This document shows, in pieces, positions 49,091 through 61,779 of a stretch of 64,000 bases of DNA. The DNA is taken from NCBI GenBank assembly GCA_932521025.1, contig OW051471.1, positions 7,564,001-7,628,000 of the forward strand, given 5' to 3'. Source of the stretch: Oscheius onirici (taxonomy: Eukaryota; Nematoda; Chromadorea; Rhabditida; Rhabditidae). Each line of letters starts with the position of its first letter. The first letter of the stretch is position 1. Below the pieces are notes generated by a model that was not told the origin of the DNA, ran no database searches, and saw only the letters and a program-made list of their open reading frames with translations. A program made the position numbers and the translations under genes.

Positions 49091-50099
49091 TTCAAAACTG
49101 AAAGCTGTAATATGGATAGTCTTAAAAAGTTGCTAAAGTTTTTCGTGGGAAAAAGCGCGGAACAAGTTAACACCAATAGTTACACAATCGGGCTATATGT
49201 ACCCTGGCGGTGCGCGCTTTTTGGTCGGAAAGATGACAATTGGTCGCTGGGCCAGACGAGAAACATTATCATTCTCATCGTCACCCTGACTCTTGTTTAT
49301 CCACGGAGTTCAGGGAACACTACAAGAAGGCTAGAAAGATGACTATATTGAACTGAAGTACTAATAATATCGAGTGGATGAAACGTGCCAAAGAGTATGC
49401 TACGTTCACCCGAGGAAAAAGGAAAGTTAAACAAAGTAAAGAGTTGTTGCTCTTTAATCTCAAACCGCAGATCAAAAGCATTATAAGCAATTAGAAACAG
49501 CGAGCAATTCGTTGTGAATAAATCAACTCGCTTCTCAGTTTCCCGACAGTTATCTGAAAAAATAAATAAATAAATAAAAATTCCGTGAAAAGTACTATCA
49601 ACTGTACTCCAACTGTAACGAAAATCCTTTTTACCGAAAAGGAATTCATGGAAGCTTACGTTTCCCCTGATTAAAAACGACTGCTTACTGATAAGATTGA
49701 ACGGTTGCATCAGAACGTCTGGAGTAATGACCAGTGAATAGAGAAAACGCTTGTAATACAGTAGACACCTAGCTGCCTTCGACCTCCTTCGGGAAGTGTT
49801 GGAAGAAAGTGAGGTACCACTTGACTTTGGTGATTCGCAGACATGATCGGGCTAGAAAGAACATAACGAAGTAGGTAGCGAATGGTCTGGATTAGAAAAC
49901 AGGAGTAGGGAACGATACTGCTACTTGAGAAAGAGGTTCTGACTTATTGTCAGGTAAGTCTGGTCCAATTGGCTTGTACTACTGTACTGTGTACGAACCA
50001 GTTTCAGTGAAGACCTCAGTGAAGGATTGTAGTAAAACCAAATTGGCTGCTATAAAACATTTGGAAAAATATAACTTCATATTGAAAATGATAGCCTAG
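49091..50099. other. Intergenic, nothing recognised
   Basis: About 1 kb between the oxidoreductase start and the CHK-like stop. Contains a short (aaat)n run near 49560. An open frame at 49297-49710 on the minus strand is low-complexity and not supported. Confidence 0.5.
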
Positions 50100-51654
50100 T
50101 CAGTATTGAGATCGTACATTCTTTTCCATGTCTTCAACGAGACTTGAGATCTTCTTCAGCAGAAACCGTCTAGCAGATTCAGGGTCCTCGCTGTCCCGAC
50201 AGCGTTCCTCTCCATGAGCCCCGGTCAGCAAAACCACAACGTAGGCAGTGAGAGGGAAATATCGGTCACACGCCGTGATAACCTGTAAACAGAACAGTTA
50301 TTATAAACAGTTGTTTTCGCCTGATTGCAAGTGAAAGGAAGTGGTCGAGATAGTGGCCAATGGGACTGGAATGAGTGAAAATAGAATGCCACGTAGTCAT
50401 TCTGATTGTAGCGTCTTTCTTCTGGAAAGAGGACGTAGCAGAACAGTCGTGATAGATCGTGGCCAACATTTCCAAAATGAGATGTCGGAAAAAAAATTAT
50501 TCAAAACAATTTGTACCGAAGACATACCTGGAAGTCTATGATACCATCAACGTCAATTTGTCCATTCTTCTCGGAAAACAAAAAGTTGCCGAGCCATGGA
50601 TCTCCGTGACAAAGAAGACGCTTCATGCCTAGCAGATCATTATGAACTATTTTATAGGATTCTTACCCAAAACGTCGTCCATGTGATCCAACTCGGTGAT
50701 TATATGTTGTTGTGACAGATATTGGTAACCTTTTTGCAGGAAAGAAACACTTCTCGAATGGCCTTCTCCCAAGAACTTTTCAGTCGCTTCCATGAGACTG
50801 TCATTGTACTGAATTCAATTAGGTTAAAGTAGTAGACCAACACTTACGTTTAGAATAAGAGGTCTGAAAATATCAGACACAACACGTTCAGATAACTGAT
50901 CCATCTCCGTTTCACGGAAGTACTGAGAACAAGCATGATATTTAGCCAAAACGTCGAGAATCTACAGCGAATCTTTGATTGAAATGGGTTCAAACTACCT
51001 TATAAACAATATTCTTTTCGAGATATTCGAACGGCTTTAATGTTACCATCTTCTCGTGATAGTCCATCAGGATGTAACCTTTTTGACTGCTGCCACTTGT
51101 CACTAAGCATGGTTTGGTGATGTAGGCATGAGGTCCAGGAAAGAGATCACGACCAGACAGTTTGTGGAAGATTTTGCATTCAGCATTGTGCATCTGGATG
51201 GAGTGTTTTCAAAAAGAACAGCTTTACCTGCTTCAAAAGACGCATCTTATTCGCATCCTCAACATTTTCTGGATTACAATTTCCATTCAAAATGATATTG
51301 TTTTTGTTCCGCACGGACACTATCTGCAAAGGCTTACTCGCTGTCGATCAAACAAACAGACAAACTTTGATTACCAGCTTCCCGTTAGCAACAGTTCGAT
51401 CTCCCAGCATACAATTTCCATCGATGTTTTTTATCACACCAGTTCTTGCCACAAAACCCTAATTGTCCTAAGTATCCTAAGCTAAGCTTACTTACTTTTC
51501 CATGAGCAATATCCTCGACTACCACTTTATGTCCCAAATTTGCTTTAGATCCGTACTGAACGACGAGATCTTGTTCAAGCTCTTTCCAAGAGAGCGATGT
51601 TCCCAGAAGATTCTTTCCACCAGAGTCGAAATTTTCTGTCGGATGAAGAAACAT
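50100..51654 (-). CDS. CHK-like/DUF1679 small-molecule kinase-like protein
   Basis: The start at 51654 gives MFLHPTENFDS then LLGTSLSWKELEQDLVVQYG, the usual opening of nematode DUF1679 proteins. GFVARTGVIKNIDG and NGKLVIK follow, then MHNAECKIFHKLSG, SSQKGYILMDYHEKM, RLLCHGDPWLGNFLFSEKNG (kinase-like HGD catalytic loop) and VDGIIDFQ (metal-binding loop), ending VEDMEKNVRSQY with TGA at 50100. Typical members have HGDLW; here Pro replaces Leu. The family resembles choline and ecdysteroid kinases, but substrates in nematodes are mostly unknown. Nine or ten exons with short introns. A longer N-terminus from 51798 is possible but less like the family. Confidence 0.88.
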
Positions 51655-52280
51655 TGGCGGGAACGTGTCTTTAGATAGGAAAGGTGTGGCGCCTGACAAT
51701 TTGCAAAACAACTTGCTGTGGGTGGGAAAAGGCAAAGATATGGCCACAAAAAAAAACAAGGGGGAGAAATAAGAGACACTAAAGAGTGACCAGAACATGC
51801 CAGATGTTACAAGACATGAGGACGAAAAGTCAGAGAGCGTTGAAAAATAAAGCCGAGAATATACGACTCTTTGATCTTAAACAGGTTCGCCGAAACTTAT
51901 CATATGGCCATCCACCTTGTAAATCTCACCGTAAAGCAACCTTCTTCCAGCATAAATAATGTGTATTCCTAGACATGCGTTCAGACTAATCTTCCATATC
52001 ATTCCAGTTGGATCCCTGATGGTCCCGAGCTCTTCCCGACGGGTGTTCGTCACCGGCAGCCGGTGTTTCTCTTGTTTGCCGTCTTCCCCCGAGGCGTGGA
52101 CCGCCGAGAGTGTAAAGTCGCCCAAGCCGCCTCCACCTCATATCCGCGCGAACCTCCGGAGCAGAGTCATCCGCTTCCAGAGACACAACTTTTGAGTTTC
52201 GAAACGTTTACTTCAAGTCTTTCTGCCTATTCTTTATTTCTTTTCTGACGCCATCCTATAGTGATCAGTTGTTCAGACAA
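51655..52280. other. Intergenic, divergent promoters of CHK-like and LIM genes
   Basis: An open frame at 51877-52125 (minus) begins with TTG and has an in-frame stop just upstream. I found no exon to provide a start, so it is not called. The interval should contain both promoters. Confidence 0.45.
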
Positions 52281-55200
52281 ATGGCTGAGGAAGAGGATCC
52301 ATACGCAGTTTCTTCTGATTCCGAAGACGAGGACAAACGCAAGCCGCCTCCGAAAATTCAGATTGAAGGCCGATCCAACGCCGACATTAACCAGCTTGTA
52401 AGTCGTTTTATTTTATTCTCGAACCATCAAGAACACAAAGCACTTTTGTGGAGACTAAAAAGAGTCTCTACTGGCCAGTAGTTGCCAGCTGTTACGCGTA
52501 AACGTTCCAGTCCAGTTGGGCAGCTGCTGCGCTCAGTGTGATCAGGGATCCGAGAGAGCTAATTGGTTACAGACAGTAAACAGAGCCCTTTATTTAATAG
52601 ACGACTTTTTCAGAAAGATGCTATCATCGAGGTGAGTGCCAGCACCCCAAAAATGCATTCTTTCTATTGACCTGTTCTTCTTTCGCTATTCCCCGAGCAC
52701 TTTTATCGTTTTGGAAATATCCTAAATTGACAACATTTCCAGAAAACTGCTCTGACCGAAAACAAAGAAGTGACGAAGGATGAAGCCAGAAAGGAGGAAC
52801 TGGAACAGCTCAAGCAGGCCAGAGATACGAAAAAGATGAAAGAGGTTGGTCAGATTCTATTTTTGGACTCCTCTAGTCATCACACGAAATGTCTCACCAG
52901 TGCACTTAATCAGCTTTTTGGTCCGGCCCACAGCTTTCTCTTTTCTTCACATCCCATGCCTGTTCACATAACATTTTGAAATATCTCTCTCACGTAGCTC
53001 TGATCACCATTACACTGTTCAACTCTGTTGAAATCTCTGGATGATTTGCCCGAATTTTGTCCTGCACTATTATACCAGACGGAAAGCTCAAAAAAGTAGC
53101 GCAACATCTGGACTGGCATGATTAGACACGATCGTGTTCCCAGAACGATTAGCACGAAGAGAGGAAACTGCGCGACATAACGACTTTCACATATCCACAC
53201 TCACTGTCTTTCTACTCTATTGTCCACTATAGCCTTTGCAGGATTTCGAATCGGGAGCCGTCTTAGCCTCCAAGACAGAAGAAGAGTTGAACGAGGCGAA
53301 AGCTGCTTTGGCCGAGGAGAGACAAAAATTGACCGAGATCGGAAAGGTAGGAATCAAAATGTACACTTTTACGGGATACTTTAGGAAAAGTACAGCAAAT
53401 TCAAGGACAAGTTTGAGAAAATAGACGATACCTTGGCTGAGAATCTCGAAGATCGTCTGAAGAGAATGGAACGAGAGATCAGTGGTCTTGGAAAAGAAAC
53501 TCTTGCCAGTGCCAAAGAAAAGTGAGTTTAGATTAAAGTACCGGTAAATTTAGATCATTTGAGATTCGAGAAGGGTGAAGGAGATGTCCAAGTCGAGAAG
53601 ACTCAAGTCGAGATTGAAAGAAGTGCCGATTTGAAGAAGATGAAGGCAGCTTTCACAAGGGTACGTATTTTTAGACTCTTTCAATTCGGATAAACATGTG
53701 TTCGTTTGGCTGACTCACTGATTTATTCATGCCATGTGCCCGACTTTAATTGATCCCTCAGTTCGGGTTCCATTAACCTTTTGATATTTACACGACAAAC
53801 AAAGTTTATCTTCCAGCCCGAAATGACAGCTGATGAAGCCCCGAAGGAGTGTGCCGTCTGCGGGAAAGTTGTCTATCCCGTGGAGAGAGTTTTCGCCAAC
53901 AAGCAGCTCTACCATGTTCAGTGTTTCAAATGCCACAAGTGTGAAAAGAAACTGCTGTTAGTTCTTCTTTTTTTTTGTGGCTTAAAATACATTTTTAGAC
54001 CGACAAACTACAATTCACACGAGGGCAAACTACTTTGCAAGGTCCACATGCTGGAAGTCTTCCATCCGGAAATTGCCAGATCTATGGATCCTGCAAATAC
54101 TGAAGGTGGGAAGAGATTGGCAGAGAGCAGAGTCTGTTGATGAACCACGACCTTCTTCTAATCTCGAGAGTGCACAAACAGAACGCAGCGCGTGGGCCCC
54201 CCGGACTGACCGGCTTGTCGACGGGATTATAACAAATGAGGCGTTGAACTGGAGTCGAGCGGATTGATGCCAGACAAAAAGTGATCCGGGCACTTTTTGT
54301 CTTGATCTTTGAGAGAAATGTTTGCAAACTCTCCCGACTGCCACCTGTGTTTTTACTGGAAACTTGATCCGCGGGAAGCTAGTGTCAACTACAATGAGAA
54401 CTCGTTTCAGTTTGAAAAACTTTCCATTTACAGAAGATGATCGAGAAGTCAGTGACGACGATGAGTTTGCCGTATCGAATAAGCCAAAACATCTTCAAGG
54501 AGTTGTAAAGTGTGAGTCTTACGACCGTTTCTCTCTGCGCTGTGAAATCCGTACAATCAGTGGCCCAGGTGTGAGAGGAAGAACAACTTTTTGTGCCCTC
54601 GACGCCACAACAACGACCTTGGTGTAAAGTATATTCAAATTGGCACTTTCACCCAGAGAGCTTTGCCCAGCGCGATCTCACCCCCGATTGTTGATGATTG
54701 GGGATTGTTTACGCATTTGCGTGGGTGGCCTCCCCGACTGCGCGCCTTATCTAATAGGAGAAGACCTCCTTTCTCTGCATTACGGCTATTGTCTTCTTGC
54801 TACCAGCTGACAGTGTCATGGTTTCAGCTGGAGCTACTGCAGTAGCCGAGGAGTTGGCACAGATCAAGAGTCTCAAGGACAAAAAGGGCGATTTCGAGAG
54901 CTCGATCAAGGATTCTGCCAATGTAGAGAAGAGAACCAAGGTAGGTACTCTGTCTCATTATCTAACGTATGTCTCATTAAGATCGAAGACGAGCTCCTCC
55001 AGGCAGGACGTGTCAAAGCCAATAAAGAACGGTGAGTACTGTGCTGATTAGTCTGATCAGTTCAGTCTTCAGATTCGTTTCCGGTGCTGCCCTCGAGCAT
55101 GAGGACGTTGAAGAGGCTGGTGAGCGTGACCCCAACATCATTAGAGAAGAGAGAAAGAAGGAGCCTCTTCATTTCGAACAGGTGAGTCTTTTACTTGTTG

Positions 55201-58200
55201 CAATTTTTTTTACAAAACTGTTTAGATCGGAAACATCAAGGAGAAATGGCAGGCAGGCGAAGTAGAGACAGCCGAACAGAAGGAAGCTGCTGAAAGAAAG
55301 GAGCTCGAAGCTCTCAAGGTACTGTTCGTTTCTCGCTTTTTCGGCTTGCCAAAGATCTAATCTTGACCCGAAGAAAAAGTTATCTTCTTTCTGATCGACC
55401 ACTTTTAGGGAGGACCGTCTGTGAAGCAGAGATTCCAAGAGAGGAAAGAGGCTGAGCCTGTTGTCGAGAGAAAGTGGGACAGAAACGAGCTGGACACTTC
55501 AGGTACCCTCTTTTTGACAGCTTTTCGCTTCCTTTTCGATTATACGTGAATCACTGCCAGCACGCGAACCATTTTTGTTTTGTCGCACAACGAATTCACC
55601 AGAAAAATCGTTCAGAGGAAGACGCTGTGCGGGCTTTGTTAGCGTATATTCGACGGAAGTACATTTCAGAACAGTTTTACGGTGACAACTCGAGTATTCC
55701 CAACTTGAAACTAAACCAAAGACATTGTTTTAGCTGCCGCAGAAGCCAGAAAGTCATTCATGGAAGGAGCGGCCTATACCTCTGGTCCGGTGGAGAAGGC
55801 TGCTGGCGATCTTGACGACCTCAAGTTCGGACGTAAGTTTATCTGTTTTGACAATGAAATTGAATTGGTTTAGAGCTGAAGGGATTCAAAGAACGCTTTG
55901 AAAAGGGAGAGTCGGAAGTTGAGGTTCAGAAGACGGCTGTTGAAGTCGCTGATGTCCAACTCGGAAATATCAAGGCCGCTTTTGAGAAGGTTAGTTCTTT
56001 TCGAGTAATAATAGTTCGATAGAAGTTTATTTTCTGAAAAAGGTCTAAGAAAGAATTGTTTGGATTGTACCCTTTTCAATTTGACCAAATTTCGCGACAA
56101 AGACCAATTAAACATGCTCTGCTCGACTATTAGTTACAAAAAGAGGCTGGCAACAGATGTTGAGACTGGTCACACTCACTCCCACTCAACAGTTGTTCTC
56201 TCAGTCTTTTGAAATCTCATAAACATTATTTTACTCTCAATCATTTCGAAATTTCAGCCTGAGGAAGAGATGACTCCCGAAGAACGTGCATCTCAGAAGA
56301 AAAAGGAGATTGAAGCCGAGTTCCTTCGATTCAAACTGGCCAGACGCGCTGCTGCAGAACGTGTCAAACAGCAGGAAGAACAAGGCGAAGTTCCTGTGGT
56401 TACAGCTGGAGGAGAAGGAGCTGATGTCGGCTCGATCAAGGACCGATTTGACAAGGGAGAAGCCTTCAAGGGATCTGAACAAGACGGTAGTATTTTAAAT
56501 TAGAAAAGACTAAACTAGACTTTCAGAAAGGAAATTGGATGTTGAGTTCAAGATTGCTGGCAAAGCCAGAGAAAAGTTCCAACAGATTGACGCGTCTGGT
56601 GCCACACCCGTCATGCCTGGACAGAACAAAAAGTCCGAGCCTAGCAAATGGGATAAGAAGGATGACAAGCCTGTCGGAGAGATTGTTAATCGACGAGAGA
56701 TTGTGTCCAATGAGCCTGAAGAGGAGGAAGAGTTCGATGTCAAGAACTTGATGAACAAGTTCAAGAGTATTGGAGAGGGAGCTGCCTCTTCTGCTGTCAA
56801 CTCTGAACAGAGGGCCGAGCTGGAAGCATTGAAGAAGGAGAACAAAAACTTGAAGCAGCGATTCGAACAGGGTACCGATGACTCTGATATTGCCGAAGAA
56901 AAGAGAAAACAGATGCAGGAAGAGTTTGAACAACTCAAGAGTCAGTTCTTTTGTCAGATTGTTTTAAACGTTGTTTTCAGAAGAACGAGAAGAAGCCCAG
57001 AAGAGGCTTGAAGAAGAACGGGCACAGGAAGGTGGTGACAGACAAACTGAGAAGGAGGATCTCAACATCAAGGTGAGTTTTCTGTGAGAACATTCAGCTG
57101 CATTCAACATAGAAATCGTTTGCTCTTTTACCATGAAAGCAAATGGATGTTTATGATTCGTCAGAAGAGTTATAGTGATCGTGTTCTTCTTCTCAGTAAA
57201 AGATTAAAAACTTCAGGCTGATCACGCGAGCAAGATGGCTCAAAAGTGGGAAAAGATCCAGGCGAAGGAGGCCAAGAAAGCGGAAAAAGGCCGAATGCCC
57301 GAAAAGAAGACGGTGACTGTGAGTCTCTTCTCCTCTCTTTTTCACTGTCTTCCCCACAATAGTAGAGAAAACGATTCCAGTTGACGGCCTTACTAGTGCT
57401 AGCCATCATAGTCGTCTGTATCGCCTCGATCGCACACGTTAGACACTAACCTGTCCCGCTTGCTAACCATCTTCTTTTTGCCTATCTCTATCGTTTTCGT
57501 AGTATTTATTCCGTAGGAGACCGAATCAACCCGTTGTTATTTGCAGGATCAGTGATGTGATGACCAGAGACTGCTCACTCAAAATCTACACGAGAAACTC
57601 ACATTTCCGTATCTGTGTAGCCTGCAAAATTTGCCTTAAATAAATTGTGGAATCGCAAAGTTCTTCGACGGAAGAGTGCCGTGGTTCTCACAATTAGTTT
57701 TAGTCCCATTAACAGCACTCTCTAACAAATCTCCTTCTCACAAAAGTGTGCCAACTAATCCAGCATGGTTTGTTTCAGAAGTTTGTGATGAAACCTCAAC
57801 CCAAGTGCGACATTTGCTCTACTTCCGTCTACGTCGCCGAACAGTTCCAATGCTTTGGAATTTTGTATCATGTCAAGTGTTTCCGATGCTCATTCTGCAA
57901 ACAGGCTCTCAGGTTGGTTTTCGGGGAATCGTTCAGAGAAAAACTGCCTATTTTGTAAAATTGCTGCGAATGATTAAAAAATCAACATAGGTAACAATTT
58001 GTTCCTACTGTGTTTTTGAGTCTAGCTCGAAGAAAAAGCAGCGATCGAATGCCTAAAACCACAATGATTTTAGTTTGTTCGTATTGAGAAAAGAAGTTTT
58101 TACCAACTACAATTTCATCTTCCAGGGTAGAGAAAGTTCATCGCAACAGAGAAGGTCAACTTTTCTGCCCTGTTCACTACAAACTAGCCGAAACCAACGG

Positions 58201-58267
58201 CGGAAAAGTTTCTCTCCAACTGGAAGAGAACAACAACGAAACGGTTCTGGTCCGATCACAAGCATAA
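52281..58267 (+). CDS. LIM-domain and coiled-coil protein with alternative C-termini
   Basis: About 20 exons. An acidic start (MAEEEDPYAVSSDSEDEDKR) and helical charged exons lead to an EPLIN-like LIM domain at 53815-54085 (ECAVCGKVVYPVERVF, HVQCFKCHKC, LLCKVHM). Then come about ten exons of Glu/Lys-rich repeats, many with a (K/R)-F-(E/D)-K-G-E core: LRFEKGEGDVQVEK, FKERFEKGESEVEVQK, IKDRFDKGEAFKGSE. After exon KWEKIQAKEAKKAEKG (to about 57318) two endings are possible. One adds LTALLVLAIIVVCIASIAHV and stops at 57449. The other skips to a second LIM domain (57780-58165: CDICSTSVYVAEQF, HVKCFRCSFC, LFCPVHYK) and stops at 58267. An actin- or muscle-attachment scaffold is the likely role. I cannot name the gene. 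Confidence 0.85.
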
Positions 58268-58672
58268 TCAAACTCTCAGGACAAAAGAGCATATTTCCAA
58301 ATGCATATCTACTTAATACATTTTTTGAATAAATTGTCTCTCTGACCCGACCTTGTCAAAACGCAGTGAAAGTCGCCGCTGACATGCTGCACGACACATA
58401 TAAGATGGGATTACGAGGGGTTATATAATTTAACTGGAAGAAAGTGATAAAGGAGGAAGATGGCACCAGAGGACTCGAACCACCTTTCAGGGAGACAGAA
58501 CCCGTCTATAGAATCGATAAGGTCGCACGCTCCCATTCCTTATCATACATTGTACCTTGTCTTAATCGTTCATTGTCAAGGCTTTTCTTTCCTTTCCTCG
58601 AAGACTCGTTTCTTGTTTTTTATTCATTGACTATTTTCAACTCGTTTGTTTCAAGGCAAATTTTCAGAAGCA
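58268..58672. other. Intergenic between LIM gene and PXMP4
   Basis: Holds a polyadenylation-like aataaa near 58327. A tRNA-like 3' half (ggcaccagaggactcgaacc) at 58460-58479 lacks a matching acceptor strand, so no tRNA is called. The PXMP4 start is preceded by an ttttcag acceptor at 58661-58667. Confidence 0.5.
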
Positions 58673-59544
58673 ATGATAGCAACACTAAATTATGTGATAC
58701 AGAACTGGGAAGCTTTAGGCAATGAGTTTCTTCGTACTTTTAAAAGCCAGCATTTTCTATTGGCAGCAGCAAAAGGGCTCCGAAACGGTCTAGTGTAGGT
58801 TGTTGACCAAATTTCCGATAGTGAAAACTTTTAGGTACGGAGCTAGAATTCGAGCCCCACATGCTCTCGTCATGGTGTTTTTGTTCGGAGACGGAACGTA
58901 TGTTAACAATTAAATGGTAAAGGGAACCAAGTTTAGGTTCTATCAAAAACTCTTGACGATATTCCGACTGACAAAAACACACGCGACCAATTTGGCCAAG
59001 TTCGTCTTCAGCTACAAGTTGCTCAGGGGACTTTTGATCAGACTCAATGGAGGTTCATTTATTTGTTAGAGAAAAAGAACTGGATATTCAGGAGTTGAAC
59101 AGGAATGGCACTCTTTCTTTTCAGCTTTAATTATGGGTTATTACGTGTTTGGAGAGAACAACGCTGTGAATATGCAGGTATGTAAAATCACAAACTTACA
59201 GATACAATAGTTGTCCAACTGTCCTGAACTGTCCAACTTACAATAGTTTCCAGATCAATCTGTACCTTCTCTCCCGCGTTGTCGTCGGTTTAGCCAAATT
59301 GGGAGTCGAACAGCAAATTCTCCCCCAACCGAGTTTGTCTTTTTTTTATTCACAATACGAACAAACATTTTAAGATTTCCCAGTTTTCCCAGTCTTCGCA
59401 GCAGTTGTCTGGGGACTTGTTCTCTGGATGTTTGAGCACCACAAAGATGTCCTTCAGGGGTCACTTCAAAAGAGCATGACCTATCTCTACCACGACTCCA
59501 ATTTCTGGACCAACATACGAACATTCCTCCTGAAGAATAAGTAG
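58673..59544 (+). CDS. Peroxisomal membrane protein 4 (PXMP4/PMP24)
   Basis: The start MIATLNYVIQNWEALGNEF is at 58673, six bases after an ttttcag acceptor. Then AAAKGLRNGLVYGARIRAPH, ALVMVFLFGDGTFYQKL, ATNLAKFVFSYKLLRGL, IMGYYVFGENNAVNMQINLY, LLSRVVVGLAKLGVEQ, FAAVVWGLVLWMFEHHKDVL and LQKSMTYLYHDSNFWTNIRT. These match PXMP4 over its whole length (about 210 residues, Tim17-type membrane protein of peroxisomes; transport function poorly defined). Six exons, introns mostly 39-45 nt. Frame closes at TAG 59542-59544. No disruption. Confidence 0.93.
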
Positions 59545-59647
59545 AGAGCTTTAAATAAATAGTCCCTTTGAACTATAGTGTGCTTTGAATGTTGATCAAA
59601 AGATTCTCGTAATAGTAAGTTTCATGCGGTTGACTAGGTTAGAAAAA

Positions 59648-59718
59648 AATAGAACCGTTGTTCTCTTCCAGTTGGAGAGAAACTTTTCCGCCGTTGGTTT
59701 CGGCTAGTTTGTAGTGAA
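59648..59718 (-). repeat. Inverted partial copy of the LIM gene's last exon
   Basis: Reverse complement reads ttcactacaaactagccgaa through agtttctctccaactggaag, identical to 58178-58240 of the LIM gene's last exon. A short deletion then occurs where the original has aacaacgaaacggttct. It lies about 1.4 kb away, beyond PXMP4. Confidence 0.9.
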
Positions 59719-60399
59719 TACTTTTTCTCGGTTATTTAGACGTAAACGAAGCAGCACAAGTCAAGTTCAAATTAGTCAAAATATACTTCAACCTGCACGT
59801 CTTTTTTTCTCAAAACATTATTTATTTCTCCATAAGAACGAATATTTGCAGTCACTCGTGACAATAATGACTTCCCAATACTGTCATGGTAGGGTTCAAA
59901 TTGTTTTCGGTGTTCCACCTGTTTTGACACTGCAATCTCTCAATTAATTCTTATACTTTCCCCTTACAATTAGGTGAAAGGAAGGTAAAATAGTAGTGGA
60001 AAGTGTAGGAAGCAAGAAACAATTTTCACGGTCTGTGAAACTCAAATAAACACGAAGACTTTCGTCATTAAAGAACTAATCAGATGGTCTCTGAAGTATC
60101 AAAATCAAACTTCCGAAAAATTTTCTCTTTACGTGAATACTTTGACCCATTACTCACTTCTAGAGAGTGAAATTGTAGTGGAAATATATTCATGAGATCA
60201 GAATGACCTACTTTTCCGTTTTCTTTCCGCCCCAACGTGACCCTCAGACATTGTACCCAGCTTCAAGCTGATATTTCCTCAATCTCATCAAATTACCGTC
60301 TTTGACTTCTCGCGACCACCCAAAAGCTCAATTATTCGTCATTAAAGCCCACCTATATATTCTCGAAATGAGCGCAGTTCAACTTGAACATACGTCGTC
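59719..60399. other. Intergenic, nothing else recognised
   Basis: Open frame 59714-59947 has no family resemblance. The rest is AT-rich up to the Srg-like start. Confidence 0.45.
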
Positions 60400-61761
60400 A
60401 TGATTGACTTCTACATCTCCGGCTGTATTGGAGTCGTCTCCTGTTTACTCTACATCGCCCTGTTGGTCATCATCGTGGTCAAGTCGAAAGAGTTCTCTTC
60501 GTCTTACTTTAAGATTTTCATGACATCGGCCATTATTGTCAGTAGCGAAAGTTTTAAACTTTATTCAAAATTGTAGAACATGATCACATACGCCAACTCC
60601 TTCATCACGACCAGACTCCCCGGCATCACTTGTCAAAACTGTACATTGGCTCCCTTCTTTATTGGAAATGTCTGGGGAGTCCAGTATATGAAGATGCTCA
60701 TGGTTCAATTCGCCTACGTTCAGTACTTTATGGCTTTTCTGATGGCTGCCAATCGGTTTACCATGGTTTGGAGTCTGGTTCATAATAATAATGTGAATTC
60801 TTGGGTGGGAGAAAATTAATAACAGTAACATATGGAAAAAAAACACCAGAAGAACACACGCCCGATCGTAAGCATCTGCTTAAAGTTAGAAGGAACCTCA
60901 TCTAACTCATTCTTCCTCATTTAACCTGACTAAACAGTAGTCAAGCAAATTGCCGACCACGATTTTCTTGATTGAGTTATTCATCTGTCTGGCTTTACCT
61001 AGTCGTTGGAAAAAGACCGTAGCTTCAAGTGGCGGCTATGAATAACAGATGAAAAGGAACAAAGACGCAGTCTGAACAGTTTTCTGAAGCTAAAGACTGA
61101 CTTTATACTAGGACATGATTTTTGTCACACTTCTTGGAATAAAACTCCGGAAAAAAAAGTTTACTGAAATAGTCTAAAGAGAGTATCGCATAAAGTTTAC
61201 AAAGATGATCAAAACAAACAAATGTTCAGATTTGGAAGAAGTACTACCGTCTGATTCTGCTGCTCGTCCTTCTTCATTACACCGGTATGTTTGAGTCAAT
61301 CTGCAAAAGAACAACTCCTGCAGAGTACCACTCTTCAAACTATCATTCTGCCCAGCTTCATGGTCTTCTGTTCTTCTTTCGCTCCGGGTTTTAACATAGT
61401 GGCCGTCATAAAAATCAGACGCGTGAGTTCTTCAACAGACTCCGTCTACAGTCTTTCAGCCTCAGGTCTCCAATCCGGCCTCCAATTCAACTAAAGCCGA
61501 ACAAAATCTGATCTTCCACGGCATAATCAACTCGGAATCTACTTCGGACCAAGTCTAATCAATGTCTGGTGCAACAAATGTCTTCCATACTGCTCCGATG
61601 CATTGTCGTTTGCATCACCGTTCGTGCTTCTATTCTGCAGTGGGAAACTTCGAGAATCGCTTCTTTTTTGGAGAAAGAAGACAAGTGTTATGTTTGTGCG
61701 AACAAGTACCGTAGCGGGCGGGGCTGCTTCCCAAAGTACTGTTAACGTTAATTGTATTTGA
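60400..61761 (+). pseudogene. Srg-like chemoreceptor, probably disrupted
   Basis: MIDFYISGCIGVVSCLLYIA starts at 60400, then a 39-nt intron, a second helix region and FMAFLMAANRFTMVWSL, the helix-3 NRFT pattern of Srg-type receptors. After a 436-nt interval come IWKKYYRLILLLVLLHYTG (helix 4), TIILPSFMVFCSSFAPGFNI (helix 5), NLIFHGIIN (helix 6), and CSDALSFASPFVLLFCSGKL (helix 7), ending at TGA 61759. The frame changes between helices 4 and 5 and again near 61527, and the loop after helix 4 seems missing. Either two indels (pseudogene or base errors) or exons I failed to see. Confidence 0.6.
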
Positions 61762-61779
61762 CTTGTAAATAAAATTTTA

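Noticed and set aside
51877..52125. Small minus-strand gene of 82 codons
   Set aside because: Begins with TTG, has an in-frame stop just upstream and no convincing exon to supply a start.
56510..56938. Minus-strand Ser/Leu-rich protein
   Set aside because: Antisense shadow of the Glu/Lys-rich LIM gene exon.
58440..58540. tRNA gene on the minus strand (ggttcgagtcctctggtgcc)
   Set aside because: The 3' half resembles a tRNA, but no complementary 5' acceptor strand occurs 70-90 nt upstream and the T stem pairs poorly.
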